A stretch of DNA of 64,000 nucleotides from CAIWHR01 sp963713275 (GTDB lineage: Bacteria; Pseudomonadota; Gammaproteobacteria; Burkholderiales; Casimicrobiaceae), in NCBI GenBank assembly GCA_963713275.1, contig CAVQLG010000009.1, forward strand, positions 186,001-250,000, in the 5' to 3' direction. The first letter of the stretch is position 1; each line of letters opens with the position of its first letter. The translations under genes and the position numbers were made by a program. The notes under the pieces are model-generated. The model ran no database searches. It saw nothing but the letters and a program-made list of their open reading frames with translations, and was not told the origin of the DNA. Of this stretch, positions 9,822 through 18,929 are shown piece after piece.

Positions 9822-10400
9822 ATGAAACTCGCATTCGATCGACGCCGGACGCTGCGTTTCCTGCGCCACGGCGCCACGGCGGCGAACCATCTGCGGTTGC
9901 GCTGCGGTGGCGACCTGGACCTCGCGCTGACCGAGATCGGTCGTGCCCAGGCGGCGGAGGCCGCGCGGCGCATCGTCGCGCTCGATCCGCCGGTGCGGAT
10001 GATCGTCACCAGCGACCTGCGGCGCACCCGCGAGACCGCGGAGATCATCGCGCACGCGCTCGGCGGCGTCGAGATCGTCGTCGATCCGGAGTTCACCGAA
10101 CGCAGGCTGGGCGAGTGGAACCTGCGACCGATCGACCAGACCGAGCCCTGGCTCGAGCGGGACGAGCCGCCGCGAGGCGGCGAGTCGCGCACCGAGTTCA
10201 CCGATCGCATCGCGCGCGCGCTGAGACGACTGATGGTCTGGCTGCCGGAGAAGCCGCTGCTGGTGAGCAGCAAGGGCGTGGGGCGCGTGCTGGGCGAGCT
10301 GAGCCGCATGCCGGGGCCGCTCCACCTCGACAACGCGGAGCTCACCGAGTTCGACTTCGCGGTCCGACCCGGCCGCACAACCAAGGGGAGAAGATCGTGA
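9822..10400 (+). CDS. Histidine-phosphatase superfamily protein lacking the second catalytic His
   Basis: 192 residues. The N-terminal LRFLRHGATAAN is the phosphohistidine motif (RHG) of the phosphoglycerate mutase-like superfamily; TSDLRRTRETAEII and the acid motif ERRLGEWN follow. The position normally occupied by the second catalytic His (VSHGGV) reads VSSKGVGR, so the His is Ser. That would weaken or remove phosphatase activity and might leave a binding function. The stop TGA overlaps the start of the hybrid kinase gene (TGATG), so the two are coupled, and the protein could serve the kinase pathway. Confidence 0.75.
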   Translation: MKLAFDRRRTLRFLRHGATAANHLRLRCGGDLDLALTEIGRAQAAEAARRIVALDPPVRMIVTSDLRRTRETAEIIAHALGGVEIVVDPEFTERRLGEWNLRPIDQTEPWLERDEPPRGGESRTEFTDRIARALRRLMVWLPEKPLLVSSKGVGRVLGELSRMPGPLHLDNAELTEFDFAVRPGRTTKGRRS

Positions 10401-13360
10401 TGACGTCGTTAGGCACCAGGCGCGGCTGGGCGAACGCCACGCTTGCGGTCGGCGTGCTCGCAGCGGCGGCGCTGGATCTCGCCGGGTTCGTGGGCGCGAC
10501 TACGCTGCAACCTCCGTACACGGCGTTTGCGCTGGTGCTGCTCGCCGCCCTGTACGGCCGCAAGGAAACGGGGCGGGCACACGACGCTGCCGCGCCGCCG
10601 ATGGCTGCCCAGGAAGCGCCGGCCGGGCGCGGCGCGGTGCCATTGCCCATGGCAATGGCGACGATCGACAGCCAGCACCGCCTCCGCGAGGCGAGCCCGA
10701 AGCTGGCAGGATGGCTTGGGTCGAAGCCTGCCGACCTCGTGGGGCTCCCCGTCGACGACCTGTTCGGCCCGCTGAACGCGGCCACCTTCGCGCGCCACGT
10801 CGACGCCGCCTTGGCCGGCGAGCCGCAGCGGCTGCGCCTGTGCCACACGCAACCGGTGCTGCCCGAGCGCTGGTATCAGATCGAGCTGGTGCCGCCGGGC
10901 GAGGCCCCGAACCCGGGGACCGAATGCCACCTCTTCGCCCTGGACGTCACCGCCGAGCAGCAGGCTCTCGTGGAAGCGCAACGCGGCGAGCGGCGCCTGC
11001 GGATCATCATGGACCAGATCCCCGTCACCGTGTCATACATTGACGCCGAACTGCGTTACCGCTACATCAACCGCGCCCAGGAGCAATGGCTGCACAAGTC
11101 GGAGGCCGAGGTCGTGGGCCGCGAGGTGCGCGAGGTCGTCGGCGACCGGGTCTGGGCCGACATCGAGCCCAGGCTGCGCGCCGCTCTGCGGGGCAAGGAG
11201 ATGCCGCTCGAACGCCAGCGTGTCGACAGCCACGGCAATCCGGTATGGCACTCAGGCCGACATGTGCCCGACCTCGACGACGAAGGCGGCGTCGTCGGCG
11301 TCTACACGGTGTTCTTCGACATCACCCAGCGCGCGATCGCGGAGCAGCAGCTGCGCCAGCGCGAGCACGAGCTGCGTGCCGCCAAGGAGGCTGCCGAGAA
11401 CGCGAGTCGGGCGAAATCGGAGTTCCTCGCCAACATGAGCCACGAGATCCGCACGCCGATGAACGGCGTGCTCGGGCTCACCGAGCTGCTGCTGGAGACC
11501 CCACTCGACGCACAGCAGCGCCCGTTCGTTGAAACCGTGCGCAACTCGGGCGAGACGCTGCTGTCGATCATCAACGACATACTCGATTTCTCGAAGATCG
11601 AAGCGGGCAAGCTGGAAACCGAGACCCTCGACTTCGACCTGTACCAGGCCGTGGAGGACGTGGTTCAGCTGCTCGCGCCGCGCGCGCACGCCAAGCAGCT
11701 CGAGCTCGCGTGCCGCATCGACGAACGCCTGCCCGCCGCGGTCCGCGGCGACCCGTACCGGCTGCGACAGGTGCTCACCAACCTGATCGGCAACGCGCTG
11801 AAGTTCACCGACAACGGCGAGGTGCTCGTCGACGTACGATGCCAGGACGACAAGACGCTGCGCTTCTGCGTCCAGGACACCGGCATAGGCATCGCGTCGG
11901 AAACGCGCACGCGCCTGTTCAAGGCCTTCGCACAGGCGGATGGATCGACGACCCGCCGCTTCGGAGGCACCGGCCTCGGGTTGGTGATCTCGCACAACCT
12001 GGTTCAGCTGATGGGCGGCACGATCGGCGTGGACAGCACGCCGGGCCAGGGCTCGACCTTCTGGTTCACGCTGCCGCTGGTGCCGGCGACGGGGCTGCCT
12101 GCGGTGCCGAACCCCGGTGCGCTCGCCAAGCGTCACGTCCTCGTGGTCGACGACAACGCCACCAACCGCGAGATCATGGAGCGCCATGTGCTCGCCGGCG
12201 GAATGCGCAGCGCGCTGGCCGGCAACGGGTTCGAGGCGCTCGAGCTGTTGCGCCTGGCGCAACAGCAGGGCGATCCGTTCGACATCGCGGTCATCGACAT
12301 GAAGATGCCCGTCATGGACGGTCTCGAGCTGGCGGCAACGATGCGCGCGGACCCACTGCTCGCCAGCACTGCGCTCGTACTCGCAACCTCGCTGCACTCG
12401 CCCGACGAGCTCGCGCGGGCGCGCAAACTGGGAGTCAACGCCTACCTGTCCAAGCCCGTCAAGCGGCAGGAGGTCTTCCGCGCGCTGGCCCAGTCGGTCG
12501 GCGAGGTGCCGGTGGCGACCGCGAACGAGGCGGCGAAGGAGGGTTCCAGGCTGCCGACCATCCGCGCACGCGTGCTGCTCGCCGAGGACAATGGCGTGAA
12601 CCAGGTCGTGGCGCGCAACATGCTGAAGGCGCTGGGTTGTGACAGCGAGGTGGTGCGCAACGGCGAGGAGGCCTTGCATGCGGTGCAACGCGAGGCCTTC
12701 GACGTCGTGCTGATGGACTGCCAGATGCCCGTCATGGATGGCTACGCCGCCAGTCGGGCAATCCGTGAGTGGGAACGCGAAGCCCCGGTACGGCACCGCC
12801 TTCCGATCATCGCGCTCACCGCCAACGCGCTGGTCGGCGATGCGGAACAGTGCCTCGCGTCCGGAATGGACGATCACCTGGCCAAGCCCTATACCCGGCG
12901 GCAGCTGGCGTCGATACTGGCGCGCTGGCTGCCGCCGGAGCTCGTCGAACGCCCGGCCGGCGAAGGCGGCGACAAGAAGAAGGTTGTGCGGCCCGAAGCG
13001 CCCGCCAAGCCCGTTGCGCTGGACCAGGCCGCGCTCGAGAACATCCGCTCCCTCGACGACGACGGAACGGTCCTCAACGAGGTCATTCGGGTCTTTCTCG
13101 ACGAAGCGCCGAAGCATGTCGCCGCGCTGAACCGGGCGCTCGCCGACGCCAACGCAGCCGAACTGGGCCGCGTTGCGCACGCGGTGAAGTCAGCCAGCTT
13201 GAACGTCGGCGCGCAGGGGCTCGGTGAGTTGTGCCGGCGCCTCGAGCGGCAAGGCAAGGCTGGCGAGATCGCCGGTGCGGGCGACCTCGTGGCCGCGATC
13301 GAGGCCATGTTGGCAACCATCCAGCCGATGTTGCACGCGGAGATGAAGCAAGCCGCTTGA
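10400..13360 (+). CDS. Hybrid sensor histidine kinase with two receivers and HPt
   Basis: 986 residues. Two N-terminal membrane segments (about 12-30 and 38-55) are followed by two PAS domains (near 90-200 and 210-320), a short coiled coil, a HisKA domain with the phospho-acceptor in NMSHEIRTPMNG (His near 348), and a HATPase_c domain with NLIGNALKFTDNG, DTGIGI and GGTGLGL. Two receivers follow, with phospho-acceptor Asp in VIDMKMPVMDG (near 633) and VLMDCQMPVMDG (near 772), and a C-terminal HPt domain with VAHAVKSASLNVGA (His near 927). It is a complete phosphorelay in one chain, and a separate response regulator is expected elsewhere. The start is ATG 10400, with GGGGAG upstream. Confidence 0.92.
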   Translation: MTSLGTRRGWANATLAVGVLAAAALDLAGFVGATTLQPPYTAFALVLLAALYGRKETGRAHDAAAPPMAAQEAPAGRGAVPLPMAMATIDSQHRLREASPKLAGWLGSKPADLVGLPVDDLFGPLNAATFARHVDAALAGEPQRLRLCHTQPVLPERWYQIELVPPGEAPNPGTECHLFALDVTAEQQALVEAQRGERRLRIIMDQIPVTVSYIDAELRYRYINRAQEQWLHKSEAEVVGREVREVVGDRVWADIEPRLRAALRGKEMPLERQRVDSHGNPVWHSGRHVPDLDDEGGVVGVYTVFFDITQRAIAEQQLRQREHELRAAKEAAENASRAKSEFLANMSHEIRTPMNGVLGLTELLLETPLDAQQRPFVETVRNSGETLLSIINDILDFSKIEAGKLETETLDFDLYQAVEDVVQLLAPRAHAKQLELACRIDERLPAAVRGDPYRLRQVLTNLIGNALKFTDNGEVLVDVRCQDDKTLRFCVQDTGIGIASETRTRLFKAFAQADGSTTRRFGGTGLGLVISHNLVQLMGGTIGVDSTPGQGSTFWFTLPLVPATGLPAVPNPGALAKRHVLVVDDNATNREIMERHVLAGGMRSALAGNGFEALELLRLAQQQGDPFDIAVIDMKMPVMDGLELAATMRADPLLASTALVLATSLHSPDELARARKLGVNAYLSKPVKRQEVFRALAQSVGEVPVATANEAAKEGSRLPTIRARVLLAEDNGVNQVVARNMLKALGCDSEVVRNGEEALHAVQREAFDVVLMDCQMPVMDGYAASRAIREWEREAPVRHRLPIIALTANALVGDAEQCLASGMDDHLAKPYTRRQLASILARWLPPELVERPAGEGGDKKKVVRPEAPAKPVALDQAALENIRSLDDDGTVLNEVIRVFLDEAPKHVAALNRALADANAAELGRVAHAVKSASLNVGAQGLGELCRRLERQGKAGEIAGAGDLVAAIEAMLATIQPMLHAEMKQAA

Positions 13361-13663
13361 ATCCACGCGCCTGCGTCCTGACGGCCGACGGCGGCGGGCG
13401 GGGGCAGGCCGTGGCCAACCGGGAGCACCACCCGCGTCAGATTGCCGACTGCGACCGCCAGATCGAAGCCGCGGTCGAACGCCTGCGCCAAGCGCTCGAG
13501 CCGGCCGCCATGCGCTTGGCGCGCAGCAGTTCCGCGCTCGGCGCGTTGTATCGTCGCCTGCGCCCGCATCGCCAAGCCCAGCGCCAACACTGCCCCGACA
13601 TACACCCGCCGACCCAGGTAGAGCACCGAGCGCGGCGTGCGCCGTCGCCGACAGCTCTGACAA
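13361..13663. other. About 300-base gap after the hybrid kinase, no gene supported
   Basis: Open frames exist on both strands but they are extensions of antisense frames of the kinase gene or Arg/Ala/Pro-rich shadows. I see no ribosome binding site with a convincing start and no clear terminator. Confidence 0.5.
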
Positions 13664-13731
13664 AAACTGGCAAACTGGGGTCATGGCAAACTGGGGTCAA
13701 ACTGGGGTCAGGTCGAACTGGGGTCAGGTCT
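13664..13731 (+). repeat. Four copies of AACTGGGGTCA, transposon-end-like
   Basis: Copies of AACTGGGGTCA lie at about 13,673, 13,689, 13,700 and 13,715, spaced 11-16 bases apart. Such GGGGTCAG elements are commonly seen at the 3' side of REP-associated transposase genes, and this cluster directly follows (on the minus strand) such a relic. The copy at 13,715 runs into the same GGGGTCAGGTCTAGC word found near 398. Confidence 0.55.
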
Positions 13732-13856
13732 AGCTTAATAGCATTTCATCCCCGCCGTCTATCCTGGGACTCGCGCGGGCCGCTCTCTTGCGCCACTCGC
13801 CCAGCGCGCACGATGCGGCCAACTGTCGTGACGTGAATCCCGAAATGCTCACCCGG
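13732..13856 (-). pseudogene. Second C-terminal relic of a REP-associated transposase
   Basis: The minus-strand translation FGIHVTTVGRIVRAGRVAQ matches the helix-turn-helix tail of REP-associated transposases and is about 85% identical in DNA to the relic at 405-545. Both stop at the same conserved word (GAATCCCGAAATGCTC on the plus strand), after which the sequences differ. The body of the gene is missing. It lies just upstream of the first IS copy. Confidence 0.4.
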
Positions 13857-13980
13857 ACCACCGGCAGTGCCGCAGGTGGTTCGCGCACGAGTCGATGCGG
13901 AGATTCAGGGTGGTGTTCGCGACCAAGGCGATCGCATCCGCGAGCGGCGCGCCGATGAAGTCCTGCCGCGCACCGGCGAC

Positions 13981-15859
13981 CTAGCCCTACCTTCGCAATC
14001 CTGTAGACGAGTTGGACATGCGCCTGGCCGCTGGGCCGCATGAACACTGGGCTTTCGCTTGTTTATCGCTTCGAGTATGCTACATGAACGAACATGCACA
14101 TATTCGAACGAGAAGTCGGCGGCCGTCGCTATCGCATCGCGGCGCAGTCAGTGTGGGATTCGCAACAACGGCGCTCGGTGGCGCGTCAGGTTGTGCTCGG
14201 GCCGGCTACGCCCCCTCCAGTGGCCGATCTCGGTGCCACCTGCACGGTTGGCACGCGTGCGCTGGGTGATGTCGGCGCTTTGGTTTGGGTGGCCGAGCAG
14301 CTCGATCTGGTTGCGCACATCGATCGAGCCTGCGGTGGCGTAGGGGCCAAGGGCGGCCCCTCGGTGGGCGAGTTGGCTGTGGCGGTGGCGATTCAACGGG
14401 CCTGCTCGCCGGGACCCAAGCGCGACCTGGGTGACTTTCTCGATGCGAGCTTGCCGCGCGTGTCGTGCCTGCCTGGATCTACGTTCACGGGGCAGGCGTT
14501 TTATCGCGTCGCCCAACAGGTCACCGAAGACGACTTGGAGCAAGCTCAGCTGGCGATCGCCAAAGCGGTGGTGGCCCGGTTCGAGCTTTCGGTGGACGTG
14601 CTGGCGTTCGACACGACGAACTTCGACACCCACATCGACTCGCTGACGCCTGGCGATCTCGCCCAGCGCGGACACGCCAAGAGCAAGCGCAAGGATCTGC
14701 GGGTGGTTGGGCTGGGCGTCTTGGTCAGCGAGACCGGGCATGTGCCGCTGCTGTACCGGACCTACAACGGCAACGGCTCGGACCAAGCCGTGCTGGGTGC
14801 CTGCCTCGAGGGACTGGCGCAGTTGCATCAGGCGCTGGACAGCGGCGAGGATCGGCGGCGGCCGGCCCAGCGCACGCTGGTGCGAGACGGTGGGTTTTGG
14901 AGCCCGCAACTGGAGCTCGATCTCGACGCCGCAGGCTACTACAGCCTCATCTCTCTGCCGCTTGGACACAAGGCAGCGGAGCAGGCGCTGCAGATGGCCG
15001 CGCGGCGCGGCGCGATGAAGCCGCTGTCGGGCAAGCTCAGCGCGGTCCGGGCCGCGCGCGTGCGAACCAGCGTGGGCGAACTCGACCGTACGCTGGTCGT
15101 GGTGGAGAGCCAAGAGCTGCTGCAAGGGCAAAAGCGAGGAATCGCGGCAGCGCTGATCAAAGCCAAGGTGGAACTGCGTAAGCTCGAGGCACTGTGCCAA
15201 AAGGGGCGCATCTCGCGTAGCCGTCTCGAAGACCGAGTCAAGAAGGCTCTCGCTCGGGAACATTTGTCGAGCTTCGTCGTGCCCACCATCGCGGGCACCG
15301 ACCAAGCGCCGACCCTGCATTGGGAAGTCGATGCCGCCAAGCGTCGTGAGCTGGAGAAGACCCGGCTGGGCCGGCGGGTGCTGTGCACGGATCGCCACAA
15401 CTGGAGCACGGGGCGCATCGTCTACGCCTTCCGCGGTCAGTGGAACGTCGAAGAGCTGTTCCGCCGAGCCAAGAAGGGCGGCGTGGTGCCCTGGGGGCCG
15501 TCGCACCAGTGGGCCGACGGCTCGCTACGGCTGCACACGTTCGCGACCGTTTTGGGTTTGATGCTCGTGAGCCTGGCACGCATCGCGCTCGCACCCGACG
15601 CTTCGGCCCGCGGCATGATGAAAAGCCTGGAGGGCATCAAGGTCACGCTGGTGCGGACCACGACCGGCGGCCCCGGTAGGCGGCCCACCGTGATGCTGGC
15701 ACCCGAACTCACGGCTGAGCAGCGCCGGGCAGTGAAGGTCTTCGAGCTCGACAAGTGGAGTCCCGATATTCTTTCATCTATTACCGCACGGCCAAGAAAG
15801 CCTTGATCCACGGGCGAAAACAGCAGACTGTCCACAAGATCTTGCGAAGGTAGGGCTAG
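13981..15859 (+). mobile_element. IS1634-like insertion sequence, copy 1
   Basis: The element runs between perfect 18-base inverted ends (CTAGCCCTACCTTCGCAA on the left, its complement on the right). It contains a single transposase gene. The outer four bases, CTAG, are palindromic and also occur at both ends of copy 2, so they may be either element sequence or a CTAG target duplication; the sequence alone cannot decide. Copy 1 is 1,879 bases and differs from copy 2 by one indel (GAGTTGG against GAGTGG near the left end) and two substitutions. This suggests recent transposition or duplication. Confidence 0.85.
14094..15806 (+). CDS. IS1634-like DDE transposase (copy 1)
   Basis: 570 residues, starting MHIFEREVGGRRYRIAAQSV. 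It has the features of IS1634/IS4-type DDE transposases: an Asp in LAFDTTNFDTH (near residue 180), an Asp in LVRDGGFWS (near 263), and a Glu in QWNVEELFRRAKKGG (near 452), the YREK-like region. Length is normal for the family (about 500-600). The gene is intact. It differs from the copy-2 protein at one position (Val against Ala in GGVVPWG). Family name is from the motif pattern, not a search. Confidence 0.85.
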   Translation: MHIFEREVGGRRYRIAAQSVWDSQQRRSVARQVVLGPATPPPVADLGATCTVGTRALGDVGALVWVAEQLDLVAHIDRACGGVGAKGGPSVGELAVAVAIQRACSPGPKRDLGDFLDASLPRVSCLPGSTFTGQAFYRVAQQVTEDDLEQAQLAIAKAVVARFELSVDVLAFDTTNFDTHIDSLTPGDLAQRGHAKSKRKDLRVVGLGVLVSETGHVPLLYRTYNGNGSDQAVLGACLEGLAQLHQALDSGEDRRRPAQRTLVRDGGFWSPQLELDLDAAGYYSLISLPLGHKAAEQALQMAARRGAMKPLSGKLSAVRAARVRTSVGELDRTLVVVESQELLQGQKRGIAAALIKAKVELRKLEALCQKGRISRSRLEDRVKKALAREHLSSFVVPTIAGTDQAPTLHWEVDAAKRRELEKTRLGRRVLCTDRHNWSTGRIVYAFRGQWNVEELFRRAKKGGVVPWGPSHQWADGSLRLHTFATVLGLMLVSLARIALAPDASARGMMKSLEGIKVTLVRTTTGGPGRRPTVMLAPELTAEQRRAVKVFELDKWSPDILSSITARPRKP

Positions 15860-16045
15860 GGCCCGACTGCGAGGCCGATCTGTTAGACCGGAATCTCCGG
15901 ACAGGCGGAGAGCACGCGCTGCCAAACCTCGATTGGCAAGTTCTTGGTAACGTAGAAATCAGGAGACCTGAGCAGTAGTAAAAGAAATGCCCTCCACTAT
16001 GGTATGTGGGTTGTTGCGCCAACCAAAACCAAGGAGGAGGGCATT
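15860..16045. other. Junction region between IS copy 1 and a second, different element
   Basis: The base composition falls compared with the surroundings. An inverted pair, ATGCCCTCC at about 15,987 and GGAGGGCAT at about 16,037, brackets the leader of the next transposase gene and could be a hairpin. Nothing else is recognised. Confidence 0.35.
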
Positions 16046-16377
16046 ATGGAAAAACTGCCACAGGTTAGAAGCATCACGGTCGACTTCGAGAGTGAGTTTC
16101 GAGTTACTCTGGCCAGCTGCGATTTTGGCGCCATCATGAAGGCGTTCTTGCTGCTTTTGCCCCAGCTCCTGGAAGACTTTTTCCAGAAGGTGCTGGTTGG
16201 TTTTGCCGAATACGAAATGAGCTTGCCGCGGAAGTCCTTTGCCTGCACCTGTTGTGGCAATGACCGTGACTTTGTGTGGAAGACGCGGCATGGCAAGGCG
16301 ACCACCATTCTCACCTGGTTTCGTTGGCTGACCCTAAAACAGCTCCAGGTGTTGTGCAAGCGTTGTGGTCACAAGCA
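16046..16377 (+). pseudogene. Truncated zinc-ribbon transposase (5' fragment)
   Basis: An excellent ribosome binding site (AAGGAGGAGGG) precedes ATG 16046 (MEKLPQVRSITVDFE). About 110 codons follow, including two CxxC pairs (ACTCCGN and CKRCGHKH) of an N-terminal zinc ribbon. The frame then runs into antisense collagen-repeat sequence at about 16,374-16,380. Composition is clearly more AT-rich than the neighbours. The architecture fits the N-terminus of a transposase whose DDE part is lost. I could not name the family with confidence. Confidence 0.5.
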
Positions 16378-18085
16378 CCAGCCTTCGGCCCGTAGATCGC
16401 GTCGGCCGCGGTGTCGATGTAGAAGTCGCCTTCCACGCCCACCCCGGCGCCCGGCACCCCCGTGCCGCTCAGCACCGTCTTGCCATCGCTGCCCGTGGCA
16501 CCCGTCGCGCCGGTCGCGCCTTGCAGCCCCGGCAAGCCCTGTACCCCGGTGCCGCCCGTGGCCCCGACGACCCCTTGGATGCCCTGCACCCCAGTGGCGC
16601 CGGTGGTGCCTTGCAGGCCCTGCACCCCTTGCGCACCGGTCGACCCCGTCGCCCCCACCAACCCCTGCGCCCCGGTCGAACCCGTCACCCCGGTGACGCC
16701 GGCGACGCCTTGCACACCCGTGGCGCCCGTCGTGCCGGCGGCACCGGTCGTGCCGGTTACGCCTTGTGCGCCTGCTGATCCGGTCACGCCCTGGACGCCG
16801 GTCGACCCGGTCGCGCCCGGAGCACCGGCCGCCCCCGTCGCGCCCTGCAGCGGCGTCGCGCCGCCCCACGCCCCACCAGCCTTCGGCCCGTAGATCGCGT
16901 CGGCCGCGGTGTCGATGTAGAAGTCGCCTTCCACGCCCACCCCGGCGCCCGGCACCCCCGTGCCGCTCAGCACCGTCTTGCCATCGCTGCCCGTGGCACC
17001 CGTCGCGCCGGTCGCGCCTTGCAGCCCCGGCAAGCCCTGTACCCCGGTGCCGCCCGTGGCCCCGACGACCCCTTGGATGCCCTGCACCCCAGTGGCGCCG
17101 GTGGTGCCTTGCAGGCCCTGCACCCCTTGCGCACCGGTCGACCCCGTCGCCCCCACCAACCCCTGCGCCCCGGTCGAACCCGTCACCCCGGTGACGCCGG
17201 CGACGCCTTGCACACCCGTGGCGCCCGTCGTGCCGGCGGCACCGGTCGTGCCGGTTACGCCTTGTGCGCCTGCTGATCCGGTCACGCCCTGGACGCCGGT
17301 CGACCCGGTCGCGCCCGGAGCACCGGCCGCCCCCGTCGCGCCCTGCAGCGGCGTCGCGCCGCCCCACGCCCCACCAGCCTTCGGCCCGTAGATCGCGTCG
17401 GCCGCGGTGTCGATGTAGAAGTCGCCTTCCACGCCCACCCCGGCGCCCGGCACCCCCGTGCCGCTCAGCACCGTCTTGCCATCGCTGCCCGTGGCACCCG
17501 TCGCGCCGGTCGCGCCCTTGCAATCCCGGAAGCCCTTGACCCCGGTGGCGCCGGTGGCCCCTTGAACCCCGGCAGCCCCTGCACGCCGGCCGGTCCGGTC
17601 ATTCCGATCAGGCCTTGCGCCCCGGTGGCTCCGGTCACGCCAGTCGCGCCTTGCGCGCCAGTGACGCCCGGCAGACCGGCTGCGCCCGACACCCCAGCGA
17701 CACCCGTCGCGCCGGTAGACCCCTGGACACCGGTTGCGCCAGTCGCCCCGGTGGCTCCGGTCATCCCCATGAGCGCGGACCCACATTGCCCAAGCATGCC
17801 GGTGCCCGTCTGGAAGCAAACCGGGCTGCCGAACTGGGGCGCACTCGTGAGGAACGGAATCGTGACTTCGCCGTTGGTCCCGTTCACCAGCAGCCGCAGC
17901 AGCGCGCCGGTACTGTCGCGGACCGCGAATCCGCCACCGGGCGGCGTGAGGATCTCGACGTCGGCGGCGAGTGCTGCGGATCCCGCAGACAGGGCGATCG
18001 CCAAACCGATCGCCAGCGGTCGCATGGAGAAACCTGGGTGCAAGTAACCCCGGGTCCCGCTTGGGTTCACTGGTCTGTACCTCAT
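16378..18085 (-). CDS. Collagen-like Gly-X-Thr repeat surface protein, 3' end missing, one frameshift
   Basis: The start at 18085 overlaps the stop of the upstream gene (ATGA), with a signal peptide further in (MRPLAIGLAIALSAGSAALA, from 18025). After about 80 residues of a globular region (VEILTPPGGGFAVRDSTG), Gly-X-Thr collagen triplets begin. The homology changes frame near 17,560. It then contains two complete 166-residue units of the form YIDTAADAIYGPKAGGAWGG, about 30 collagen triplets, and SDGKTVLSGTG. The remaining 3' part is cut at 16,378 and fused to antisense transposase. Bacterial collagen-like proteins are surface or matrix proteins. Its own C-terminal anchor is lost. Confidence 0.7.
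16381..17376 (-). repeat. Two perfect tandem 498-bp repeats in the collagen-like gene
   Basis: The word GCCTTCGGCCCGTAG occurs at 16381, 16879 and 17377, exactly 498 bases apart. The two complete units look identical throughout, and part of a third follows. Because 498 is a multiple of three and the units lack stops on both strands, long open frames appear on both strands; only the minus frame has Gly-X-Thr periodicity and a signal peptide. Confidence 0.9.
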
Positions 18086-18880
18086 CGGTCAACAGCACCG
18101 AGTCGCCTGCGTCGGCGCAGCGCGGCTCCGGCGAACACCGCCAACGCGATAGACAGGGCGGCCTGCGCCGCGGCCCCGAACGCCGGGATCGGCGTCGGCG
18201 AACTGGACCCACCTGGATCCCCGAACCACCGCCTCGCATTGCCGCCCCCACCGGCATTGGTCTGCCCAGGGGCAAGCCATTGCCCGGTGGCCCAGACGTC
18301 GGTGACGCCGACGTGGTCGATCCGCTGGGTTCCAGCCGCCGACAGGTTGAGGCTCGCAACCTGCCCGGGCACGCTGCTGCGAAACGCAATTGGCCGACCG
18401 ACCGTGCCGGCGATCTCGAGCCCTGCCGTCATGGACTGCGTCGTGCCGGCGGCGAGCACATAGGTTTTTCCGATTGCCGAGACGAAACTCACCGTCGCAA
18501 ACACGCTGTTGCCGGAAATCGTCGCGGAAGCCACTGAACAAAGATCCCGGAAGTGTACGGTACCGGCGCCGCCAGCCAAACGTTCCGGAATTCGACCAGT
18601 TCCCGCCGAGCGCGATGGTTCCCGAGCCGACGTCGATCGTACCGCCTGGCCGAATCGAAACATTGCGAACGTTGATGACTCGGCCCGTCGCGACCCGCAG
18701 CGTGCCGGCGACGACGAGATCGGTGCAGGCGAGGTCGAGGGTCCCGGCGCTGAGTGTCGTCGAGGAATTGGCGGGCACGATCAGGTCGGCCTCGGCGTAC
18801 GGCGCCGCGCCGACGGCAATCAAAGCCGACAAAGCGATGGCAAACCCGCCGGCCCGCGAACGACGCATCGGAAGGGACAT
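18082..18880 (-). CDS. Secreted protein with IPTL-CTERM-like sorting tail (one frameshift)
   Basis: From ATG 18880 (MSLPMRRSRAGGFAIALS) a signal peptide ends near YAEAD. A beta-helix-like region rich in Gly, Thr and Val follows (LACTDLVVAGTLRVATGR). The homology shifts frame near 18,580 (GGNWSNSGTF to LAGGAGTVHFRD). The C-terminus reads SPTPIPAFGAAAQAALS, a hydrophobic helix, then RRRRR. This is the layout of IPTL-CTERM sorting signals (Ile-Pro motif, membrane helix, Arg cluster) processed by exosortase-like enzymes. It is translationally coupled to the collagen-like gene, so the two are probably co-exported surface proteins. Confidence 0.6.
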
Positions 18881-18929
18881 CGAGTCCGTCGCTGTTGGTC
18901 TTGCCAGTGGCCGAGCAAGCATTCACCGC

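Noticed and set aside
12889..13626. Minus-strand frame with hydrophobic patches after the hybrid kinase
   Set aside because: Its C-terminal two thirds are antisense to the kinase HPt region and its start lacks a ribosome binding site.
14148..15506. 452-residue minus-strand frame inside the IS
   Set aside because: Antisense shadow of the transposase; present identically in both copies only because the DNA is identical.
16365..17539. Long plus-strand frames rich in Pro, Ala and Arg across the collagen region
   Set aside because: They are antisense to the Gly-X-Thr frame, arise from stop-free 498-bp repeats, and have no start with a ribosome binding site.
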